Origin: Haliotis asinina
Taxonomy: Eukaryota; Mollusca; Gastropoda; Lepetellida; Haliotidae
Reading direction: 5' to 3'
Length of the DNA stretch: 64,000 bases
Assembly (NCBI RefSeq): GCF_037392515.1
Contig: NC_090280.1
Coordinates: 28,773,118-28,837,117, forward strand
Shown here: positions 11,046 to 21,890 of the stretch, piece by piece
Layout: each line of letters opens with the position of its first letter
Numbering within the stretch: position 1 is the stretch's first letter
Notes under the pieces: generated by a model
What the model saw: the letters and a program-made list of their open reading frames with translations, nothing else
The model's database searches: none
What the model was told of the DNA's origin: nothing
Made by a program: the position numbers and the translations under genes

Positions 11046-11581
11046 ATCAATCAGTCACACATGGCTGACTGTTCAAATATATGCCTGTTTGTACGTATGT
11101 CATTGCGTAGGTGGTTGCTCATAATATCGATCACTGGTTTGATCTGACTCCTCTATGTACAGATCGCCATGCAGCTAGCTACAGCGTTAAATACCAAACA
11201 GATCTGTAAAATCCATTAATATATCAACAGGAAGCTATTACATTTCCTTTCCCATAATAATGAATAGGAGTGACTACATGAACGACATGTGCCAAGCGAC
11301 ACCGTGGTTGTTGTAAACAACGCCAGTGATAACAGGTTAGATCGGCCTGACCGATATATTCAGCTAATACGCAGTTTCAAAAAGACTGATTAATGCATGG
11401 AGTTACAAGGCTGACAGTGTAAACTTGTCTCTAACCTTAGATGTAGAGATTTACACACCTCTAGCTTACGTCTAGTGACTGGAATATGATAACGGTGAAG
11501 CATGGGAAGTATTTGTGCTTAAAGAAAAGGCTTTATATTAGGTTTTACATTGTAAGGCAAGAAATGCTATTATACCGCGGA
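11046..11581. other. Non-genic stretch, nothing recognised
   Basis: No gene or repeat recognised beyond faint family 2-like words near 11120-11175. Confidence 0.3.
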
Positions 11582-11742
11582 ACGGTGGGGTAGCCTAGTG
11601 ATTAAAGCGTTTGCACGTCACGCTGAAGACCCGGGTTCGATTCCCAACTTGAGTGTAATGAGTGAAGCCCATGTTTGGTGTCCCAAGTCGTGATATTGCT
11701 GGAATATTGCTAAAAGCGGTGGAAAACCATCCTCACTCACCC
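11582..11742 (+). repeat. Family 1 tRNA-derived SINE, full-length
   Basis: Clean copy: GGTGGGGTAGCCTAGTGATT (A box), CCCGGGTTCGATTCCC (B box), GGTGTCCC, GATATTGCTGGAATATTGCT, AAAAGCGGTGG and CTCACTCACC. Confidence 0.9.
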
Positions 11743-11889
11743 AGTCGCTAACATACCAAACACTTGGGTGTGTGGAGACTACAGCTGACGAAAGGGATCG
11801 GGATATCGACGGGAAATGGGTAAACAGAACCTGCTAAACATACTGCTCTTCGAACCAAGCTATTTGATGTGATCTTCAAAGAATTTGGG

Positions 11890-12157
11890 ACCCGTGAAGA
11901 TCCCGGGGTAGAACAGGCCTTCAGCAACCCATGCTTGCCACAAAAGGCGACTATGCTTGTCGTAAGAGGCGACTAACGGGATTGGGTGGTCAGGCTCGCT
12001 GACTTGGTTGACATGTCATCTTTTCCCATTTGCGCAGACCGATGCTCATGTGGTTGATCACAGGATTGTCTAGTCCAGACTCCATTATTTACAGACCGCC
12101 GCCATGTAGCTGGAATATTGCTGGGTGCGGCGTAAAACTAAACTCACTCACTCACAA
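11890..12157 (+). repeat. Family 2 SINE, full-length
   Basis: Complete from CCCGTGAAGATCCCGGGGTA to CTCACTCACTCAC. It is flanked by imperfectly matching AAAGAATTTGGGA / AAAGAATCTAGGG, a plausible aged target duplication. Confidence 0.9.
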
Positions 12158-12249
12158 AAAGAATCTAGGGTTCTGTTCCTCTAAACTAAACCCACCCTGG
12201 AATATCATATTTAACCACTGGCGGGTGACTGTCGAAGTGTACTGGACGC

Positions 12250-12432
12250 TTCGTGAATCTTGATTCTCAGCGGCTGGTGTCAAGGCTGAACATCCGGTGT
12301 CAAGGCATTTTAGATTGTATCAAGACTACAGCTTGTGTCAAGGTCATTCATATCGTTTCACGGATTAACACCAAGTGTCAAAATGCTTCAACATAGTTTC
12401 ATGGCCCCAGGGCTGGTTTCAAAGTTCTACGG
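12250..12432. repeat. Minisatellite left half, unit about 25 bp
   Basis: Repeats of GGTGTCAAGGC-like words (CTGGTGTCAAGGCTGAAC and CTTGTGTCAAGGTCATTC). The array continues after the SINE at 12433-12669. Confidence 0.6.
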
Positions 12433-12669
12433 GAACGTGAAGATCCGGGTTGGGATTGATCTTCATAACCAATGCTTGCCGTAAGAGACAGCTAACTGGA
12501 TCGGGTGGTCAGGTTCGCTGACTTGATTAACACTTGACACAGTGTCCCAATCGCGTAGATCAATGCTCATGCTATTGCTCAGTGGATGTTCTGGCGTGGT
12601 TTCCATTATTCACAGGCCGCCGCCAAAAAGATTTCTGAGTGCAGCGTTGTTCACTAAACTCACTCATTC
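12433..12669 (+). repeat. Family 2 SINE inserted in a minisatellite
   Basis: Landmarks GTGAAGATCCGGG, GGATCGGGTGGTCAGGTTCG and ACTAAACTCACTCATTCA. GTTCTACGG lies on both sides, compatible with a target duplication inside the array. Confidence 0.8.
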
Positions 12670-12805
12670 AATGTTCTACGGCTGGTTTCAAGGCTCTACA
12701 ACTGGTTCCAAGCTATACGGATGGTTTCAAGGTTCTAGAGTTGGTTTTAGGTCTCGACAGCTGGTTTCAAGGCTCTGCTGGTTTAACAACTCGATTTTCG
12801 TTCAA
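12670..12805. repeat. Minisatellite right half, unit about 25 bp
   Basis: Copies of CTGGTTTCAAGGCTCTAC with substitutions, continuing the array interrupted by the SINE. Confidence 0.65.
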
Positions 12806-13661
12806 CGTCAAGGTTGCAGCTGATGTGAAACTGATGATAACCAGTTCACATTACCCAGCCACCCCACCCACCCCAATCCCATCCCCCTATGTGTCATAAT
12901 ATGATATAACACACACATCCTGTCATGCATCCAGCGTCCTCGTGTCCATATCGGAAATTCAGTCGTCATAAATGTCATAATTATCCCAGTTACCAAGGTC
13001 GGAAGCCTGTGTTAGTGGGAGAGGGAATCTGTGGGAGGGAAGGGAGGACAGTTGCAGCAGCTAGGCAGACAAACACTGTGACATTTATAATCAGGATTTT
13101 TATAACCACATGTTTAATTCAAAGTGCTTATTATGATATACATTATGTATTATTATGCCTCGATAAGACCTGAACATTGCCGTTTGTAGGTGATATGAGA
13201 CACATGTGTATACAACTGACAGTTCCAGTTCCTGTTTGTACCAAAATAGAAACATTGAGAACTGGTTCAGAATTACACCGCTATGTCGTACTTGTCACAC
13301 AGGCCATATAATCTAAATATTGTCCTGGGCAATATTTAGTAGTCTGCGGCCAGACGTCCAGAGAGAATTTCAAAGGGTGTAATATCCCAATAGCCGACCG
13401 AAAACATGTTCATGTCAGAGACTCGAAGTTAGTCTAGGACCCCAAAAATACTTAAACATGTGGATTGTAGTGTAAGAGAAAATCAGAGAACTGACACTGA
13501 AACTAACATTGACTATGGCTTGGATCATGTACAGGATATTCATTAATTCACAAATCGGGTAAACGAGGTTGGGGAAACATTAATCCAGCTGGTAACATAT
13601 TGGCAATTCTGTTTACCATCCAGTTCCATTTAAAACCTGCGTTAAGCATGCAACTCGATAC
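12806..13661. other. Non-genic stretch, nothing recognised
   Basis: A CCACCCCA-rich patch lies at 12860-12890. No gene, RNA or dispersed repeat seen. Confidence 0.35.
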
Positions 13662-13835
13662 ATAGTCTGTCTCACAGTTCCTGCAGCGTCATTTTCCCTA
13701 CTGCCCAGGCCTTCCTGAAATACCTAAAGTGCTAAATGAAGCAAGTCTAGATTTCCCCCAGATTCACCCATCGAACTGGAACTCCTTACTAACTGTCACA
13801 GTTATACATATACAAAGACCAAGAATTAGCCTGGT
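13662..13835 (+). repeat. Family 3 element
   Basis: Starts AGTCTGTCTCACAGTTCCTG and continues through CTAAATGAAGCAAGTCTAGA to AGACCAAGAATTAGCCTGG. Confidence 0.75.
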
Positions 13836-15614
13836 CGATTTAGCAATCGTGTTCCACCACACCAGGGACAATGTTCCGGTAGCTGGTCTCTCTAACAAAG
13901 TAATGTGACTTCGATACTCTGGAAACAATACCATCTGTTCTAATCCACAAGTAGCAATTGACCTCTTAGTACCAAAGGTTATAAAATTTATCCTCGAACA
14001 AAGCAAGGAGTGACCCGGATGAAAGGCGAACAACGTGTAAATCCCTCACCGAATAAGTACCGATGTGTACTAACTACACTGCCTTGGTCACTGCGGGCGA
14101 CAAATGTCGCCCTGATAATATACGTTGGGTGACGTTTCCTCATCTTCAGCGAGGATGTGAATATATCACGTGAAGAAAAACATGTTTTGGCTGAGTCCTG
14201 TAAAATATTTCCGTAACGGTAATACAAAATATTATCACCGTGACGCATTACGTAAACATTCATAAAAATCAGGCTACCATGCACTTGATACTCCAAGATG
14301 ATTATAAAAACAAACTGACACATACCTACATCATTATCCCCACAGACACAAACATTACTCAACTACTCCGATTACTAGCTATGGTATTATATACCAGAAA
14401 TACAACCTCGACAAGACAATATTACTGACAATATGTTCAGGTCTGCCTATCGACCGACATCACGAGTCTTACTCATGCGCGCACACCCCCTCCCCCCAGT
14501 TCCATAATGCACTCGCCCATCTCGCCCTAGAAACGCAATAGAAAATAACACGTACACCGAGCCCTTGAAGTAATGCAGAAATATATTTAGTCTGACGTGT
14601 GTAAAGTGCATTAAACGATCTTTAGACCCCATGTACTTTATTCCTCTCAGTGAGGTCGGCGATGAAAATGAAGACATCATCTGAGGGAGACCCGGGAAAC
14701 GATTTCCAGGAACGCACACGCATTCTGCACCCTGTTTAGATACATAGGTGATCCTGTCTGCATGCGACAAAGGACACCCTGACTCCTATATTATTCGACA
14801 CCCACATAGTTCTATGAAACATAAATCAAAACAAACCGACTAGGTCGAAATATGTTTCGTAACAAAGCCAACGAAACAATGAACTCGCTGGAAATCTTAT
14901 TCTAACAGCTTTGGGTGGAAAATATATAAATAGGCAACATAAGAAACGTGCTGGTCAAGCCTTACCTTATGTCTGTGTCTTTTGTTTATAGTTCAAGCGC
15001 ATCTGGGCATGATAGTCCTCTGCTACAGATCGGAGCTGTCTTTGTGCCAAACAGCTGATTGAGACTAAGCGCAGAGCCAGTTGACCTGGATAGTTATTTA
15101 TAGAGCAACTATCAGCACCGCCGTATATCGAAGAAGGGGTCAGGAGTGTCGGCATGTCAAGCGTAAGCAGTGGGTTACACAGTCTCGTTGTAGTGTCGAA
15201 TAGGTGGTGGTGCAAGTAAAGAGAAACTATCTGCCAATGTCTCGCAGAGAGATGTAGCTATATCGTGCGGTATAGCGAGGATGTTGATTCACTTTACACC
15301 TGCGCAACACAAGAACATTTCGTATATAGGGCGAATATTATTGAATAGAGGGCGCATTTGTTGACAACATGATTATCTTGCACTCGCGACCGCTGGATAC
15401 ATATGTTTGTGGACCCACGTAAAATGAATATTTGATGTTTACAACTAACGATAACCATGGCGTGATTGTCTTACGGAATAACACAACTTGATCATATCAG
15501 CTCAAGCGAGCTAAATGCATTCCTGAATTGTATGTATTTTCCTCATGTCGTCACATTTCATTGATTTCATGCCTTTGCTAGCTTACTCGTGGTAATTATT
15601 TTCTGTCTCTATTT
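13836..15614. other. Non-genic stretch, nothing firm
   Basis: About 1.8 kb without dispersed repeats. Open frames up to 124 codons (minus, 13988-14362) show no domain, no plausible start context and AT-driven composition. I see no supportable gene, though a missed lineage-specific exon cannot be excluded. Confidence 0.35.
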
Positions 15615-15860
15615 ATTCAGATACAGAATATAGTTCCTCGTTGCGTAGTAGTGGTATCTGTCAGTACATTGAGGCGGAGCAAGGGTCGATTTACAAAATC
15701 AAATCCGAACGCAGCTTTTCTCGGATCGGATCCCTCGTCTCCAGCGCCGGACATACAGTTAAACCGGTTGCATGCTCTCTGCGCGGATACGCTTGTTATC
15801 CGCGTTTGCTTCAAGCTTGGAAGCAGCCCCCTAATCCTTGCAGGCACTCCATAAAACACA
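15615..15860. other. GC-rich, open-frame island of unknown nature
   Basis: This 245-bp block is clearly richer in G+C and CpG (GCGCGGATACGCTTG, TCTCCAGCGCCGG) than its AT-rich surroundings. Frames of 67-90 codons are open on plus, and one of 80 on minus. I recognise no domain. It could be an orphan exon, part of a transposon or a first exon/CpG-type promoter. No TATA or splice pair could be fixed. Confidence 0.35.
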
Positions 15861-18484
15861 GCACATGGCCTAGCTGTGTAATTAAGCGGAGTTTTAAGAC
15901 ATTATACAATTAAATATCGAGTTCCAAACATTCAGTCTGACTTCATAATTTCCGTTAAAATTAACAGAAGTGACTCACGCCATTTTGTTGAAATCATGAA
16001 ATAATATGCATTAATGTCTTGAGAGTTCGCATTCATGTTACAATATTCCGCAAGCCGATCGTCATATAAACCGAAGCTACTTTATATGGTCCTCATGGAT
16101 CCAGCATACCGTCAGAGATCACACTGTTGTTGTTGTCTACTATATACTAGGTGTCCGATTAATTGAAATAATTTAAGATTGGTCGTAGTGAATAAAAAGA
16201 CCAAGCAATCGATCGTATGTTCTCATAATCGAACACAAACAATTAAGTTTGAAACACTTGTTTGCATTAACAATATTTTTCACGAGATTGGTTTTGTCTG
16301 TCATTAAATATACATTTCGTTCGCACTACAAGCTCGTTCCAAGGCATAATTGAATTTAGCTAAGAGACTCCAAGAAATAATGTTCCTAACATACAAGTAA
16401 TCCTTTAAAGGTGTGAAATTTGTAAAAACAACATTTTGTGTAATTTGAAACAAAACTCAAAATCGTTTGTGCGTTAACAAACATAATGGGACAATTTGAT
16501 AAATGACGCTTACCAATTATTTTCGATGACTGACCTGTTGTAATGAGCCTATCATGAATAAGAAGATTTTAACTAGTTCCCAACACTACATCTGCTGGAG
16601 GCATAGTACTGTCACAGACTATCGCCTACGCCTTTTATCCGTCACGGAAACCTTTGTCTGTCACACAGACCCTGAAAAGAAAGCCCATGCAAGTCTAGAA
16701 AGAAAATGTGGCAAGATCCATTTCCACCGCTTCAGGGTCTTAATTGTTTTTTCTCTGTCAGTTTTTTTTCTGTAATACATGTTTCATAGACCAGTTGTTC
16801 GTCTAAGGAAACCTGTGCTCAGCTAATATGCCTAAGTGAAACCCTTCTACAACGTGTATGCAAGTGGGAAATTCGTCTACAACTTGTAGACTTATGAAGA
16901 CCCCTCTACAAGACAGAGCCAAGTATTGTCAACACAAATGGAACTAATCCACTATTTCATAACAGAAGACTTCAAAATCGCGCCGTTCCTGTAATAATTA
17001 TTATCGTCTGCTCTGAACAAGTCAAGGGAGGAAACTGGTGGTATAATCCGGCTAGATACATGTCATCTCAATCCCCTTCTCTACACGTTCTACTACGCTA
17101 AACCAGAATCACTTGCCCTCTGAGCAAGTGTGGATGTGACAGCTGTGATTGGATGAAATAGTCCAAGATTTTAATGCTTTTCGTAAAAGCACTATCCACC
17201 CAGTTACTAAAAGTCACCACAATGTTCATTATTTAATGCAGTCATTTCTATCACATTGACTGATGCTTAATGTGTGTACAGATTTTTTCAAGTAGGTGAC
17301 ATTTGGTGCGGAACATTTGGTGGGGTTCATGTGTTCTGCTTCCTGTGCTCGGAAAATAGGTGGGCTAACTTAGCCGTATTTGTATCTATATTTTAGTTTA
17401 AAAACCGCACTGTACTTATCTGTACACGGAATGGCTGTTGACAACCTGGGTGACATTTTTGGTTAAATATAAGTAATGTACTAAAGACTATGAGAAAATA
17501 TTTGGTTTTGTGTAACAAAGATAATCCATCAATAGTCGTTGTTAAACTTTAGTCAGTCAGTCCGTCACCCATTGAATATTCTCTTGGTTCAGAATAAACA
17601 AAGCGTAGCAAATTAAAACAAACATATTTATTCATAGTCATTCAACGGATGAAATCAAAATACATGAAATTACAAATGCACATTTATAATGAAAAGGTAG
17701 AACATTCATCAAGGGAGACAACTCATGTAAGTTCGTTGCTGCTTCTGAAGAAATTCGTATGAGATGATTTTGCATTTCTTCTAAGTCATTTCTTTGTTGT
17801 TTTTGTTTACTGTGGTCACAGGTCTAACGAAAATTCTGCCTTGTCCTTGAGAATGGGCTGATATCGATTTTAACAGTGGTTGGTCAAGGTAAACTGCTGA
17901 GGAAAAGAAGGCATGCAGTAATGTTGTTTTTTTGAAAAACAAAAACCCACCAACATTCAGTGGTAATATATTTAGCATTGTATCAACAATTTTCTGATTT
18001 TTTAAAATATATTTTAAATCGATTTCAGCAACATTTAGTTTGAGTATGCGTTATTTTCCACCCGACACCTTTAGATCAAATGTTTTTCATTCATTGCGAA
18101 AGAACACGATACCATGACATGGCTACAGTCATTTACTGTGATGAGTGTGTATGTCTGAGGTGATTAGGCGGAAATCGATTTCATGATTTCTTGGAGTGAG
18201 TTTAGTTTTACGACAGGCATTACCAGTGATACGTAGAACACTACATGGTGAACGTTCCCCGGCGATGCAATCTCTCCCGTACAACAGGACACACCAGTCA
18301 GTGCCCGAAATATTATTTCCCGAGCATTTAAGCTGGACATACGAAATGTGGGAATTCATCAACACCTGACCTGTGTTCGTAACCAAAATAATAAACTTTT
18401 TTTCTTTTCCTACGGAAAGTAGGCAATCGATCGTCATACTGCCATTTTATGACAATATATCTTCTAAAATAATGCAGTTTCTGT
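15861..18484. other. AT-rich non-genic stretch
   Basis: Very AT-rich. A short tandem of TCTACAACKTGTAGACTTATG-like units (about 40 bp, 2-3 copies) lies near 16845-16915. A minus-strand AATAAA sits at about 17625-17630, but I could not tie it to a coding exon. Minus open frames of 65 and 102 codons (17781-17978, 18129-18437) are unrecognised. Confidence 0.35.
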
Positions 18485-18898
18485 TTAGTCAAAAACCGTT
18501 AATCTGGAAGGTACTGCTAGATCGGAAAGATTTAATCCACATGGTGCATTTAGATCAGATGGCTTTAATCCACACTGGCTTTCGAGATCAGATACCTTTA
18601 ATCCGCTTGGTGCTGCTAGATCAGATACCTTTAATCCCCATGCTGCTCCGAGATTAGATACCTCGAATTGATTAGATACCTTTACTCTTAGACAGCAAGG
18701 TGCTTCTAGATCAGATATGTTTAATCCACATGGTGCTTCTTGATCAGATGCCTTTAATCCGTAGGGTGCTTCTTTATCCGGTACATTTAATCCACACGCT
18801 TGTGGAATTTTGTCATAAAGGAACCATGTTTGGCCAAAACTAAGCACTTTGAACCCTACGTCTGTAACGAGGTAGGGTAGTGGGGGAGGGGACACCAC
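18485..18898 (-). repeat. 33-bp minisatellite with an open 137-codon frame
   Basis: Tandem units of about 33 bp (AGATCAGATACCTTTAATCC core on plus), about nine copies. Because 33 is divisible by three, a minus-strand frame stays open and spells an 11-residue repeat of the form GLKVSDLEAPC, preceded by a non-repeated N-terminal stretch. The plus strand also has an 11-residue repeat (DQIPLIR type), as expected of any open 33-bp repeat. No signal peptide or known domain. I call it a repeat; a lineage-specific repetitive protein is possible but unsupported. Confidence 0.7.
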
Positions 18899-18993
18899 AA
18901 ATGGGTTTCACACATTGTAGCCTTGTGGGGAATCGAACCCAATCTTCAACGTGACGAGCGGGGGCTTTAACCAAAATGGTACCCCGGCACTGG
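18898..18993 (-). repeat. Family 1 SINE, head half
   Basis: Plus-strand words ATGGGTTTCACACATTGTA, GGGGAATCGAACCC and CTTTAACC are the head half of an antisense copy. The tail half lies downstream at 19010-19075 instead of upstream, so the element is rearranged or two fragments are present. Confidence 0.65.
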
Positions 18994-19009
18994 TTATTTG
19001 GACTGAGTG

Positions 19010-19075
19010 AGTAAGGTTTTACGCCGATTTTAGCACATTTCTGTCAACATCACGCCGGGTGTCCCAGAAGTAAAC
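19010..19075 (-). repeat. Family 1 SINE, tail half
   Basis: GAGTGAGTAAGGTTTTACGC, then TTTTAGCA and CACGCCGGGTGTCCCAGAAG. Same strand as the preceding fragment but in swapped order. Confidence 0.65.
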
Positions 19076-20935
19076 AATATTGCTGTTTATGTAAATGAGC
19101 GACAATAGCGAGTACATCACGGCGCATCACGTCAAACCATAAGATACGGCTTCTGATATTATGAATAAGGGCAACAATTCTGCACATGTAATTACGTTTC
19201 GTTCGCTAATGGCGAATGTGCTTTGGGATGTTCAAGAACAAGGCGGGTTAACTTACATAGTTCAGCTTGTTTCCATTTAATCCCTCTTATAAGACGGTCA
19301 CCATTTCCATCTAAGATGGTTAAGGATGAAAAACATATATCATGACATTAAACATATATTATTGTCCATATCGGAGCTGCTGAATCGACAAAACAAACAC
19401 AATATTTCACCAGTATTACTTGAAGCATGTTTTGAATGTCAAGATGTACAAATGTGAGACAAATGAGAGTGCTTCTGAAAAGCTCAGTGTGATACAACAG
19501 GGTAATCTGTGCAGGATATACTAAATATATCTCCGGATTATATATATAATATATACACTTTGAATTCAGGTAGGAAAATACAACTGAAACCACAATCTCT
19601 TTTCAGTGAGAGATGGGGGTTCTAGAAATATGGTCACAGTAATGCTAAAATATTTACCCAGCATGCTCACCTACAGACACAAACATGTCCTTCACCTTAA
19701 TCGTAGATACATAATAACACATATTAAAATGTTGATCTGTTAGAGTTAAAATTAAAACCAACAATGGTACTGTGATATTTTAAATACAATATAAATAAAC
19801 GAGATATTTCTGTAAAAATTGGATCTTTTTTGGAAACAAGGTTTTCCTTTGATTAAAAGAAAAATAGAAAAACTATTATTGTTAATAATAACGTCCTTTC
19901 AGTTAACAAAGCTAACTCAGCATAATAACAAGTTCAACATCTTTCATGACATCTATATGAGGCTCAGGCTCAGGTAACACTCAGTTGAGGTTAAGCAGCC
20001 TTTAACACGGAAAATCCTAGGATGAGTGACCATGTTTGGCAGCTCAACCCCTGAGAGATTCTGGTACTTCAGTCCTGCCCCTCAACGAAACACATGCGAT
20101 ACGCGTGGTTTCACCTTAGATAAGTGAGTTTGTTCAAATTGCTTCTGTTCATCCAGTAGATAAATGGGTACCCGGTGGGATAAGTCATATGACTTTCTCG
20201 GACAGCATGGGTTGTGTTCTGTGTGGGCACTCTCAGCATTCCTCTTTGTGGCGTGGAGTATTGCGCTATATTAATATCCTCATTAATGTTATTATTAGTG
20301 TTATTATGTATCCCAGACGAAGGTAAATAAGTGACATCCGGCACAGCCCCTGTCTACCGGGATGATGCTGGTACATGTTACATATCACAATTGAATGTGT
20401 ACCATTATACACAGATATGCCCTGAGATCTAACTCATTGTTTACAACATAGAGTTGCCTTGTTTCAATACATCAAAACGGTATAAATGGAACGTATAGCA
20501 CGGTCATACGCATTAAAACAATTGAGAAAACGTCGGACAGACAGACAATTGGTCTACAGTCACAGGGAATCTAGGAAACTGTCGGCGACATCTTTTGTTC
20601 ATTATTGTTATTGGTCATGTGATAAAATCAATAATTACAAGCATCATACACAATAGGAATAATCGATCGACAAATATTCTATAATAATAACAATATGATT
20701 CAATGATTTATCGATCTCACTGGTTTACTGTTCATCTGACTACGTCAACATGATGTTTATAATCTGAAGACCCGCCCATTCCTTTTTTTTGAAAATACTG
20801 TTCAGCATTTAACATAATGAATGGTCACGAAATATGAAGGAAATTATCAACACATTGTGGGCCAATGTTAATAGTGTGAGTGTTTCCGTTTTGAAACCTG
20901 CAAAACAACCCATGAACATCCGGCTTAGATTTTTT
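19076..20935. other. Non-genic stretch, nothing recognised
   Basis: Nearly 1.9 kb of AT-rich DNA with no recognisable gene or dispersed element. It may contain downstream flank of the transporter gene. Confidence 0.35.
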
Positions 20936-21115
20936 CTTCGGTAACCGATGCCTGTCATAAAAGGCGAGCAACGGGATTGTGTGGCCAGGCTGCTGACTTG
21001 GTTGGTGCATGTAACCGTATCCCCGTTGCAGAGATCGATGCTCATGCTGATGATCACTGGATTGACTCAATCATTTACAGACCGCCGTCATATAGCTGAA
21101 TATTGCTGAGTGCGC
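20936..21115 (+). repeat. Family 2 SINE, internally deleted
   Basis: AGGCGAGCAACGGGATTGTG, AGATCGATGCTCATGCTGAT and ACAGACCGCCGTCATATAGC. Antisense to the neighbouring transporter and located 550 bp beyond its stop codon. Confidence 0.75.
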
Positions 21116-21666
21116 ATATAACAACAATCCAGACCACCAAGAACAAAGGGTCGGCTCTTGTACCTGATTAAGAGCTGTTATAGTATGTTTTCTATGACGA
21201 ACGTGTTTTCGCCAACAGGATTCAAGACGTTCGACACTGGACTCAAACACAGACCGTGTGTGACGTCACAACCCTGCCCCGTGAGCTGTGTAAAGTCTTT
21301 AAACTGAAATGGGGTAAATGGCACATGATACATGAATGTTGTGTGAAGTGTACGAATGTTTGTGTTGGGTTTTACGACCTCATAGAAAATCACATATAAA
21401 ATGTACAAAATATCGAGATCATTAAGCCGTATGAGATAAATGACTCCCCTTTTTCTCTTCATTGGATCAGTGCTTGTTGCCATGCAAACAAAACAACGTG
21501 ATCACTCGTGTCATTCGGGAACAAGCCGAATCAAGTCCCCATACACGGATTTCCGTAACCTGCAAGGACGAACGATACGAGTTGTTACGAATGACGCCGA
21601 TTGCCCTTGCACGTCACGAAAAGACGCGAACAGGATGATGGCAGATAGATATGATCGATGACGTCA

Positions 21667-21890
21667 TCAGACGCTGTTCATGGCGTCCTCCACTGTGAGG
21701 GTTTCCGGTCGGGGGCTTGACGGACCAAGCTGCTCTGGAGCGTCGATGAAGATGTCCTCGTACATCTCCTGCGGCTTGGGTGCAAAGCACGGCAGATGCA
21801 GCAGCATGTGGCACGCTGCACCCCCTAAAAGGAGGGTGCCGCCCATGTAGAATGAGGGGTCGTACTTTCCAGTAGAGTCAAACACGAAAC
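21667..21890 (-). CDS. Transporter exon 6 (terminal coding exon)
   Basis: 224 nt, residues 702-775 and stop TGA. Encodes the end of helix 11, helix 12 and a 40-residue acidic cytosolic tail. Acceptor GTCCATTTAG|GTTTCG. Confidence 0.92.

Noticed and set aside
11582..11655. tRNA gene at the head of a family 1 SINE
   Set aside because: The head has polymerase III boxes but no closed cloverleaf and is always joined to the same body in many copies.
17621..18437. 3' end of an additional minus-strand gene
   Set aside because: An AATAAA and two short frames exist, but no domain or splice junction supports a gene.
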